NCBI GenBank assembly: GCA_965365655.1
Contig: CBDUCN010000021.1
Coordinates: 1 to 28,695, forward strand
Length of the DNA stretch: 28,695 nucleotides
Direction of reading: 5' to 3'
Source: JBFHNV01 sp965365655
GTDB lineage: Bacteria > Pseudomonadota > Gammaproteobacteria > HK1
Below, one piece after another: positions 22,782-28,695 of this stretch. Every line of letters begins with the position of its first letter. The first letter of the stretch is position 1. The notes beneath the pieces were generated by a model that did not search any database, was not told the DNA's origin, and saw nothing but the letters and a program-made list of their open reading frames with translations. The position numbers and the translations under genes are program-made.

Positions 22782-23176
22782 GCGCCGGCCCCCCGGGCAC
22801 GGGCGCCCCCGGCGCCGCGGCCGGCGGACCGGGCGGCGCTGCGCACCGTGGCCAGCGGGCGCTGCGCTGGCTGGCCATCCACGAGGTGGCCTTCGCGCTC
22901 GTGATCCTGCCGCTCAACGTGATCAACATCATGCAGGGCGCACCGTGGTGGGCCTTCTGGCCCAGCATGTCCTGGGCCATCGTGCTGGCGGTCCACCTGT
23001 TCATCGTCAAGTCGCTGACCGTCGACGAGGACTGGGTGGAGGACCGCGCGATGCGGCTGCGCGAGCACAGCTACGACTTCGACCACATGAAGGACATCGA
23101 GAAGCGCATCGTCGACAGCGACTTCAGCGTGGTGCCGCCGGAGGAGCGCGGGGAAGACGACGTCCGGCGCGACTGA
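22778..23176 (+). CDS. 2TM-domain membrane protein
   Basis: 132 residues from GTG 22778, overlapping the preceding stop by four bases. After a Gly/Ala/Pro-rich N-terminus of about 30 residues comes a helix pair: WLAIHEVAFALVILPLNVIN, then APWWAFWPSMSWAIVLAVHL. The Trp/His/Asn pattern resembles the 2TM domain found in small proteins and next to some histidine kinases. The C-terminal half is charged and probably helical and cytoplasmic (VEDRAMRLREHSYDFDHMKD). Its function is unknown. It appears to be the end of the TRAP operon or coupled to it. Confidence 0.75.
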   Translation: MSAGPPGTGAPGAAAGGPGGAAHRGQRALRWLAIHEVAFALVILPLNVINIMQGAPWWAFWPSMSWAIVLAVHLFIVKSLTVDEDWVEDRAMRLREHSYDFDHMKDIEKRIVDSDFSVVPPEERGEDDVRRD

Positions 23177-23259
23177 AGCGCAGGATCGCCGGCACGCATT
23201 GCACACGATCAACCCTTCCGTCACGCACGCTGACGAACGAGCACCGAGGAGCGATGAGC

Positions 23260-23847
23260 ATGGCCACCACCGTCGACTACTACCTGTCCCTGAACTCGCC
23301 GTGGACCTACCTCGGCCACGACCGCTTCATGGCCATCGCCGCGAAGGCGGGGGCCGAGGTGAGGCTGTGGCCGGTGGACTTCTCCGTGATCTTCCCCGAG
23401 ACGGGCGGTCTGCCGGTCGGCAAGCGCTCACCGCAGCGCCAGGCCTACCGGCTGCAGGAGCTGGAGCGCTGGCGTGACTTCCTCGGCGTGCCGCTGAACC
23501 TGCACCCGGCGCACTGGCCGGCGGACGACGGCCTCGCGACGGGCCTCGTGATGGCGGCGCGCGACGACGGCCTCGACGCCGCGCGCCTGGCCGGCGCGTA
23601 CATGCGTGCCGTGTGGGCCGAGGAGCGCGACATCGGCGACGAGACCACGGCGCTCGCGATCGCGAAGGACCAGGGCATCGACGGCGCCTCGCTGCGCTCC
23701 CGCGTCGACGCCTGCCTCGAGCAGCGCGACCGCGACAGCCGCGACGCCATCGGGAAAGGCGTCTTCGGCGCGCCGTCCTACGTCATCGGCGACCGGATCT
23801 ACTGGGGGCAGGACCGCCTCGATTTCGTCGAGCGCGCGCTCGCGTAG
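23260..23847 (+). CDS. DsbA-fold protein of the 2-hydroxychromene-2-carboxylate isomerase (kappa GST) type
   Basis: 195 residues from ATG 23260, chosen because GAGGAG lies eight bases upstream; the ATG at 23254 is only two bases from it. The N-terminal strand and active-site turn YYLSLNSPWTYLG put Ser13 where HCCA isomerases carry the glutathione-activating serine, and there is no CxxC. The C-terminal GVFGAPSYVIGDRIYWGQDR and LDFVERAL are hallmark segments. Known relatives isomerise chromene carboxylates in naphthalene breakdown with glutathione, but no other naphthalene genes are present. Its role may be a different glutathione-dependent isomerisation or conjugation. It lies 83 bases after the 2TM gene. 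Confidence 0.9.
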   Translation: MATTVDYYLSLNSPWTYLGHDRFMAIAAKAGAEVRLWPVDFSVIFPETGGLPVGKRSPQRQAYRLQELERWRDFLGVPLNLHPAHWPADDGLATGLVMAARDDGLDAARLAGAYMRAVWAEERDIGDETTALAIAKDQGIDGASLRSRVDACLEQRDRDSRDAIGKGVFGAPSYVIGDRIYWGQDRLDFVERALA

Positions 23848-23871
23848 GCACGCGCGGGGTAACGGCTACCG

Positions 23872-23944
23872 CGAAGGCACGAGGACACGAAGGAGACGGC
23901 AGGCAGCGGAATCCGCTCCGCCTTTCGTGTTCCCCGTGCCTTCG
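23872..23944. repeat. Imperfect inverted-repeat element downstream of the luciferase-like gene
   Basis: The left arm 23872-23893 (CGAAGGCACGAGGACACGAAGG) and right arm 23921-23944 are nearly reverse complements, with a few mismatches and bulges. A 27-base centre has its own short GC pairing. It fills the gap between two convergent genes. A degenerate relative appears at 25068-25142, on the other side of the intervening gene. Confidence 0.55.
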
Positions 23945-23979
23945 GAGTTCGAACGGGCCGCGGGAGCGACGCCGGCCCT

Positions 23980-24993
23980 TCAGAGCTTGCGCAGCTCCGG
24001 CGCGAGCTCCTGGCCGATCAGCTTGATGCTGGAGATCGCCGACTGGACGGGCATGCCCGCCCAGTGGGTGCGGAACACGATGTGGTTCACGCCCATCTCC
24101 TCCCAGTACGGCTTCAGCTGCTCGTAGCACTCATCGGGTGAGCCGAGGATGAAGCGGCCCTCGAGCAGCTCCTCGAATTCCTTGTCGAAGGACTCGTCCT
24201 CCGGCATCGCGTCGTCCTGGCCCCACTTCGCGTAGTCCTTGTACTTGCCTGCGAGGTACGGGCCTGCCAGCTCGAGCGCGGTCCGGCGGTCCTTCGCGCA
24301 GAACACCTCCTTGATGATCGGCAGCTCCTTCGGGAACGGCAGGCCGTGCTTCTCGCGCTCCTCGCGATAGAGGACCATCTGGCGTCGGATCGTGTCGATC
24401 GTCGAGTGCGGGTTGATGAACCAGTTGTCGCCGAGGCGCGCCGCGCGCCGGATCGCGCGGTCGTTGTTCGCGGCGAACCAGATCGGCGGGTGCGGCTTCT
24501 GCACCGGGCGGATGTTCATGCGCACGCCGTCGAGCTTCACCGTGTCGCTCTCGTGCGTCACCGACTCCTCGGTCCACAGGCGCTTGACCAGGTCCAGGTA
24601 CTCGATGAAGCGCTTCACCCGAGTGCCCTTCGGCACGTTGAAGGCGTCGAACTCCACGTCCCGGTAGCCCAGCCCGACGCCGAACACGAAGCGCCCGCGC
24701 GCGATGATGTCCATCGACGCGACCGTCTCCGCGACGTAGACCGGGTTGTGGAGGTTGAGCAACAGCACCCCGAGCCCGGTGGTCATGTCTCCGGCCTCCG
24801 GAATCAGGCGCGTCATGAAGGGCACGATCTGAAGCTGCTGGTTGTTGCCCTCGTTCAGGTAGTGCTGCCCGGAGAACAGCGAGTCGAAGCCCGCGTCGCG
24901 CGCCGCGTGCACCATCGCGATCTGCTCGTCCAGCGCCTTCACCATGTCCGTGTCCAGGTACTGCTGGTTGGTGACGAACAGTCCGATCTTCAT
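23980..24993 (-). CDS. Luciferase-like (LLM) flavin-dependent oxidoreductase
   Basis: 337 residues; GGGAGAA precedes the ATG. It is a TIM-barrel of the bacterial luciferase superfamily: MKIGLFVTNQQYLDTD, AARDAGFDSLFSGQHYL, TGLGVLLLNLHNPVYVAE, MDIIARGRFVFGVGLGYRDVEF, then RPVQKPHPPIWFAANND and AARLGDNWFI. Enzymes of this group use FMN or F420 for monooxygenation or hydride transfer. The cofactor cannot be settled by eye, but a CofC gene is nearby. It is leftward, with an inverted-repeat element on each side, which makes it look like a separate transcription unit from the second LLM gene. Confidence 0.92.
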   Translation of the reverse strand: MKIGLFVTNQQYLDTDMVKALDEQIAMVHAARDAGFDSLFSGQHYLNEGNNQQLQIVPFMTRLIPEAGDMTTGLGVLLLNLHNPVYVAETVASMDIIARGRFVFGVGLGYRDVEFDAFNVPKGTRVKRFIEYLDLVKRLWTEESVTHESDTVKLDGVRMNIRPVQKPHPPIWFAANNDRAIRRAARLGDNWFINPHSTIDTIRRQMVLYREEREKHGLPFPKELPIIKEVFCAKDRRTALELAGPYLAGKYKDYAKWGQDDAMPEDESFDKEFEELLEGRFILGSPDECYEQLKPYWEEMGVNHIVFRTHWAGMPVQSAISSIKLIGQELAPELRKL

Positions 24994-25067
24994 GCTTGTT
25001 CTCCCGTCGCTCTCGCAGTTCGTTTACGCCGGAGACGATCCGGCGCCGGTCAATCTCGTTCAAGCAA

Positions 25068-25142
25068 TGCACGAAGGCCCGAAGCGCACCACGACCGCGG
25101 AGGACGCATCTTTTTGCTCGTGCCCTTCGTGCCTCCGTCGTG
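25068..25142. repeat. Second, degenerate inverted-repeat element upstream of the luciferase-like gene
   Basis: GCACGAAGGCCCGA near 25070-25083 pairs with the reverse complement of the segment around 25118-25133 (CGTGCCCTTCGTGCC). CCACGACCGCGGAGG (25089-25103) can pair with CCTCCGTCGTG (25132-25142). A T-run (25111-25115) lies in the centre. It shares the CACGAAGG/CCTTCGTG core with the element at 23872-23944. The family is not identified. Confidence 0.4.
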
Positions 25143-25175
25143 ACGTCCTGGCGTTGCGCCCGCTCTACGCCCGCT

Positions 25176-26012
25176 CTAGGAGAGATGCGCGGCCAGCTTG
25201 TCGAGCAGCGGCAACACCGTGTCGCGGCCCTCGGACGGAATCGTGAAGATGCCCCGATCGATGCCGGCGTCGGCGCACTGCGCGAGATAGCCCGCGTCCG
25301 GCTTCGCGCCGAACAGCGACACCGACAGCGTCGAGCGGTCGCGGCCATACTCCTTCGCGGCGGCGTCGAAGCGGGCCATCTCCGCAGCCGGGTCCTTGAA
25401 GCTTCGCCCGCGCGGGAACCAGCCGTCGCAGAACTCCATCACGCGGCGCAGCGTGTGCTTCGTCTCGCCGCCGAGCAGGATCGGCGGGTGCGGCTTCTGC
25501 ACCGGCTTCGGCCACGACCAGATGCGGTCGAACTTCACGAACGGACCGTCGTAGGTCGCCTCGTCCTGCGTCCAGATCGCACGCAGCGCCTTCGCACGAT
25601 CCTCCATCACCTTGAAGCGGTCCTTGAACACCGTGCCGTGGTTCTCCATCTCCTCGGCGTTCCAGCCGGCGCCGATGCCGAGCTCGAAGCGGCCGTTGGA
25701 GATGAGGTCCAGCGTCGCGACCTCCTTCGCGAGGCAGATCGGGTCGTGCTCCGTGAGCAGGCAGATGCCGGTGCCGATGCGCAGCTTCTCGGTCACCGCG
25801 GCCGCCGCCGACAGGCCGACGAACGGGTCCAGCGTGTGCGAGTACTCCTTCGGCAGCTCCGCGCCGCCGGGCCACGGGCTCAGCCTGGACGCGGGGATGT
25901 GCGTGTGCTCGGTCACCCAGAGCGACTCGAAACCGCGTGCTTCCAGGGCCTTCGCCAGCTCGACGATGCCGATGCTGTAGTCGGTGGGAAAGATGTAGGC
26001 GCCGAGCTTCAT
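25176..26012 (-). CDS. F420-type LLM class oxidoreductase (TIGR03619-like)
   Basis: 278 residues from ATG 26012, with AGGAG about nine bases upstream; the longer open frame to 26789 is not protein-like. The sequence matches the F420-dependent branch of the luciferase superfamily: GAYIFPTDYSIGIVELAKAL, FESLWVTEHTHIPASRLSPW, YSHTLDPFVGLSAAAAVTEK, RIGTGICLLTEHDPICLAKE, LDLISNGRFELGIGAGWN and KPHPPILLGGETKHTLRR. Such enzymes usually move hydride between a substrate and F420. The gene is divergent from a CofC-type gene over a 153-base region, which supports F420 use. The substrate is unknown. Confidence 0.92.
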   Translation of the reverse strand: MKLGAYIFPTDYSIGIVELAKALEARGFESLWVTEHTHIPASRLSPWPGGAELPKEYSHTLDPFVGLSAAAAVTEKLRIGTGICLLTEHDPICLAKEVATLDLISNGRFELGIGAGWNAEEMENHGTVFKDRFKVMEDRAKALRAIWTQDEATYDGPFVKFDRIWSWPKPVQKPHPPILLGGETKHTLRRVMEFCDGWFPRGRSFKDPAAEMARFDAAAKEYGRDRSTLSVSLFGAKPDAGYLAQCADAGIDRGIFTIPSEGRDTVLPLLDKLAAHLS

Positions 26013-26165
26013 CGTCGCGATCTCCTGCTGCTGCGTGGACGTCCCGGGCGGTCCCGGCATGCTCGGGCGGAGCATACACAACGCGACCGGCCCGCACGCC
26101 CCGGCTGCCTCTATCATGGCGCCGTCGCCGCGCCCGGCCGGGCGCGCGGACGTTGCGGAGGCCGG
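26013..26165. promoter_or_regulatory. Divergent region between the F420-type oxidoreductase and cofC
   Basis: 153 bases. TATCAT (26112-26117) is a rightward -10 candidate about 50 bases before the cofC ATG, which has GGAGG at good spacing. No clear -35 box or operator dyad is seen. Shared regulation of the two divergent genes is plausible. Confidence 0.35.
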
Positions 26166-26822
26166 ATGGACAGCTTCTCGGGGATGTGGGCGGTGGTCCC
26201 GGTCAAGGACCTCGACGGCGCCAAGCAGCGTCTCGCGCCGGCCCTGGACCAGCCGCGGCGCACGGCGCTGTACCGTGCGATGCTGGAGAGCGTGCTGGAC
26301 GCGCTCGCCGGCTCGCGGCGGCTCGCCGGGGTGCTGGTCGTGACCCGCGACGCGTGGGCCGCGGAGCAGGCGCGCGCCCGCGGCGCCCGGGTGCTGGAGG
26401 AGCAGCGCAACGCGGGACACACCGCGGCCAGCACCCTGGGCGCCGCGCACCTCGCACGCCACGGCGCCGCCGGGATGCTGCAGGTGCCCGGCGACCTCCC
26501 GCTGCTCGCGGCGCGCGACGTCGACGCGCTGCTCGCCGCGCACGGCCCCGCGCCGGCGGTCACCATCGCGCCGTCGCGCGACGAGCAGGGGTCCAATGCC
26601 GTGGCCTGCTCGCCGGCGGACCTGCTGCCGCTGCGCTTCGGCGACGACAGCTACTTCCCGCACCTGGCCCGCGCGCGCGCCCTCGGCGTGGAGCCGGTGG
26701 TGGTGCGCCGCGAGGGCTTCGCGCTGGACGTGGACACGCCGCAGGACCTGCAGGCGCTGATGGCAGTGCCGGGCACGACCCGGGCGCACGCGTACCTGGA
26801 CGCGGTCGGGTTCCGCGGATGA
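26166..26822 (+). CDS. cofC: CofC/FbiD-type phospho-acid guanylyltransferase for coenzyme F420 synthesis
   Basis: 218 residues. CofC/FbiD joins GMP to 2-phospholactate, phosphoenolpyruvate or, in some proteobacteria, 3-phospho-D-glycerate, the first committed step toward F420. Family segments are WAVVPVKDLDGAKQRLAPAL at the N-terminus, LQVPGDLPLL, SRDEQGSNAVACSP, FGDDSYFPHLARA and LDVDTPQDLQAL. They separate it from MobA and other GT-A nucleotidyltransferases, which lack the VPVK..AKQRLA start. Which phospho-acid it uses cannot be told by eye. No cofD, cofE, cofG or cofH is in the window. Divergent from an F420-type oxidoreductase, its likely client. Confidence 0.9.
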   Translation: MDSFSGMWAVVPVKDLDGAKQRLAPALDQPRRTALYRAMLESVLDALAGSRRLAGVLVVTRDAWAAEQARARGARVLEEQRNAGHTAASTLGAAHLARHGAAGMLQVPGDLPLLAARDVDALLAAHGPAPAVTIAPSRDEQGSNAVACSPADLLPLRFGDDSYFPHLARARALGVEPVVVRREGFALDVDTPQDLQALMAVPGTTRAHAYLDAVGFRG

Positions 26823-27047
26823 CGGAGCCGCAGGGCGGTGCGGCGTCGCCGTTGCCGTGCCCCCGCCGCCTCGTCCATCACGGTCGTCGCGGCCACGGCA
26901 ACGTGTGCAGCACCCTCACCCTGTCGCCGCCGCGCGGGCCCTGCCGGGCGCGTGCACCCGCTCACCCGCGGCGCGCGGGCGCGGCGGCGCGCCCCCGCGG
27001 GCGCGTGTCCCGGGGCGGCCAGGGGCGAACGCGCGGCGGTGGCGGTC

Positions 27048-27878
27048 TCAGGATTCGGAGTGCGTGGCGGGCTCGGGCGGGGCAGGCGCCGCGCGCTCGC
27101 GCCATCGCGCGTCACGCTCGACGGTGAACGTGAAGCGGACGGTCGCAATCTCGCTGCCGGCCGCGTCGAAGCTTCGCTCCACGAACTCCACCTCCCCGTC
27201 GTGACTCATCAGCACGACGGTAGAGCAGCGCGTGCCGAAGGTCTGACCGACCACGAAGCGCGGAGACAGCCAGTGCTCGCAGTCGTCGCCGACCCCGGTA
27301 TGCGGCAGGCAGTCCGCCGGGCCGGGCGTGCGATCGGACAGCAGCGCAAGCAGGTGGCGCGCGCCGACGGTGTCGGCGTCGATCAGCGACGCGAGCTCTG
27401 CCTTGCCGGACGCGACCTTGTGCCACGGGGTGTCGAGCAGGTGATTGCTCAGGCCGTAGATCCCGGGCTTCAGCCGGTGCGCGCCGAGCACGCGGTTGGA
27501 GCACCAGCCGAGCTCGGCGCCGTCGTACATCAGTGCCGAGAACGGGTTGTGCAGGCGCGGGCGCGCGACGAGGCCGCGCAGCGCGTCCATCGTCCCGGCC
27601 TCGCCCGCAAGGCAGTCGCTGACGAGCAGACCGCGCGAACGCAGCCCGGCGCGCTGGCGCTTCGGATCGCGGTAGCCGGCGATCGCGGCGACCCGTCCGC
27701 GCCGGGTGACGCCCAGCCAGGTGCCGCCTTCCTCGTAGTCGCGCCCGGCCAGCACGTCGGGCGCATCCGGCCACCAGCACGCCTGCGCGGTATCGCGACG
27801 GTGGAACTCGTCGCGATTCGCAGCGATGACCAGCCGCAGGCGCGGGTGAGCGTTGAAAGCGATCAGGATCAGGCTCAT
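27048..27878 (-). CDS. NRDE family protein (TANGO2-like) with Ser at position 2
   Basis: 276 residues from ATG 27878, with GGAAGGG upstream. The family signature NRDE is at residues 21-24 in the segment VIAANRDEFHRRDTAQACWW. Further conserved stretches are DVLAGRDYEEGGTWLGVTRRG, NPFSALMYDGAELGW, GIYGLSNHLLDTPWHK and FGTRCSTVVLMSHDGEV. NRDE/TANGO2 proteins are linked in eukaryotes to haem or lipid handling; the bacterial role is unclear. Most members start MCLIL, whereas this one starts MSLILIAFNAHP (AGC codon), losing the second-position cysteine proposed as an Ntn-type nucleophile. It is followed leftward by a 225-base gap, and upstream lies a haem-type DUF3365 gene on the same strand. Confidence 0.9.
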   Translation of the reverse strand: MSLILIAFNAHPRLRLVIAANRDEFHRRDTAQACWWPDAPDVLAGRDYEEGGTWLGVTRRGRVAAIAGYRDPKRQRAGLRSRGLLVSDCLAGEAGTMDALRGLVARPRLHNPFSALMYDGAELGWCSNRVLGAHRLKPGIYGLSNHLLDTPWHKVASGKAELASLIDADTVGARHLLALLSDRTPGPADCLPHTGVGDDCEHWLSPRFVVGQTFGTRCSTVVLMSHDGEVEFVERSFDAAGSEIATVRFTFTVERDARWRERAAPAPPEPATHSES

Positions 27879-28168
27879 CGGCGGCACCCTTCCGTGGCAA
27901 CCCCGGGGTCGGCATCGACGCGCGACGGCCGTAGCCGCCATGCAGCAAGCATAGACGACGCGTCGCGCGGCGTCGGAGTTGCGCGGCCGACAGGCTGCAC
28001 GCGCTGGAGCACAGCCGGCGCGCGTCGCCGTGCGCGGCCTTCGCCACTGCGCCCGTCGTGTGCACGTACGGCGCCGGCCGGGACCCGGCCTCGCGCATGC
28101 TCGCTGCATCGAGCCGGCAAGCGCTCGATGCACGCCGGCACGTCCCCGTGCCGGAGCTCCGGCCGGTC

Positions 28169-28695
28169 TCACATGGGCTGGCGCACCGTGAACGCCCCGC
28201 GCAGGTCGCCGACCGCGAAGCCGCGCGCGCGGTCGTCCGGGTACAGCGCGTCCAGCCGCGACGCCACCTCCGGCGCGAGCGCGGCGCCGTGGCAGGCCAG
28301 GCAGACTTCGCCTGTCGGGATCGCCTTCATGAAGCGGAACTCGCGCCGGCCGTCGGTCTCGACGACCTCGTAGCGCACCAGGTCCGCTGCATCCTCGCCG
28401 GCCGCGCGGCGCCGCTCGAAGTCCTCCAGCACCGAGCGCTCCCACGCGTCGGGCGCGTTGGCGGGATTCCGGACCGCGAGGCTGGTGCGGCCGATGGCGA
28501 GACCGTGCCGCGCCGACTGCTCGCTCGCGATCGCGGGCGCCCGCTCGTTGCATGCGGCGATCGCGCCCAGCGGTCCGCCTTTCTCCAGCGCCCCCTTGAG
28601 CGCGCCCTTGAGACTGCCGGCGAATGCGCTGACCGCGGCCTTGCTCGCCTGCACGCGCGACGAGAGGTCCTCGGCTGCGCCGGCGGGTCCGGACA
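28169..28695 (-). CDS. DUF3365 (Tll0287-like) haem-binding protein, N-terminus cut off
   Basis: The frame is open to the right window edge, so the true start and probably an export signal lie outside; the GTG at 28654 is not a convincing start. The visible 175 residues match DUF3365: a helical part (SLKGALKGALEKGGPLGAI), AACNERAPAIASEQS, GRTSLAVRNPANAPDAWE, FRFMKAIPTGEVCLACHG and the end AVGDLRGAFTVRQPM. The CLACH motif (CxxCH) is a covalent c-type haem site, as in periplasmic sensor or electron-transfer domains of this family. The stop is followed by 290 bases before the NRDE gene. Confidence 0.88.
   Translation of the reverse strand, partial: SGPAGAAEDLSSRVQASKAAVSAFAGSLKGALKGALEKGGPLGAIAACNERAPAIASEQSARHGLAIGRTSLAVRNPANAPDAWERSVLEDFERRRAAGEDAADLVRYEVVETDGRREFRFMKAIPTGEVCLACHGAALAPEVASRLDALYPDDRARGFAVGDLRGAFTVRQPM

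Noticed and set aside
26013..26789. Long N-terminal extension of the F420-type oxidoreductase antisense to cofC
   Set aside because: The family N-terminus begins at the ATG at 26012 with a good ribosome binding site. The extension is the shadow of cofC.
26166..26822. MobA-type molybdenum cofactor guanylyltransferase
   Set aside because: The VPVKDLDGAKQRLAP start and the DVDTPQDLQ end fit CofC/FbiD better than the MobA glycine-rich start.

Overview
The window is a very GC-rich, gene-dense stretch of bacterial chromosome. Gene content points to a member of Pseudomonadota, perhaps beta- or gammaproteobacterial: a tripartite TRAP transporter, a MarR/EmrA pair, an HCCA-isomerase-like thioredoxin-fold protein, a 2-oxoglutarate oxygenase with TPRs, and NRDE and DUF3365 proteins. 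The exact lineage cannot be fixed from sequence alone. Many neighbouring genes overlap by four bases (ATGA or GTGA), so several tight operons are visible. No rRNA, tRNA, CRISPR array, transposase or integrase was seen.

Left part (1-6856): a complete nickel-pincer-nucleotide (NPN) locus. Leftward runs a canonical LarA racemase homologue, an aldo/keto reductase, a second and divergent LarA-like protein, and the start of an unknown membrane protein cut by the window edge. Rightward, divergently transcribed, run larC, larE and larB, which build the NPN cofactor. All seven genes are in two tightly coupled operons on either side of one 317-base intergenic region. The locus therefore makes the cofactor and two different candidate users of it, probably acting on 2-hydroxy acids that need not be lactate.

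Centre (7182-17990): a leftward group (TPR/2OG oxygenase, SDR, DUF1028 protein), a small secreted protein, and a rightward three-gene operon (amidohydrolase, beta-hydroxyacid dehydrogenase, TauD-family dioxygenase). A leftward pair follows (PdxA-type dehydrogenase and D-2-hydroxyacid dehydrogenase). Then comes a leftward marR-emrA pair whose promoter carries a perfect palindrome. These look like catabolic genes for small hydroxylated acids, with an efflux adaptor.

Right part (18630-28695): a TRAP transporter in the order binding protein, large permease, small permease, followed by two small membrane proteins and a kappa-GST-like protein. Next are two luciferase-like flavin/F420 oxidoreductases, a CofC-type guanylyltransferase for F420 synthesis divergent from the second one, an NRDE (TANGO2-like) protein and a partial DUF3365 haem-type protein. 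Imperfect inverted-repeat elements lie on both sides of the first luciferase-like gene.

The most notable features are the two-LarA NPN locus with a reductase between the LarA genes, the F420 link, a serine in place of the usual N-terminal cysteine of the NRDE protein, and several intergenic structures: a leader hairpin, an apparently leaderless promoter, the MarR operator, a 20-21 bp tandem repeat and an intercistronic hairpin.
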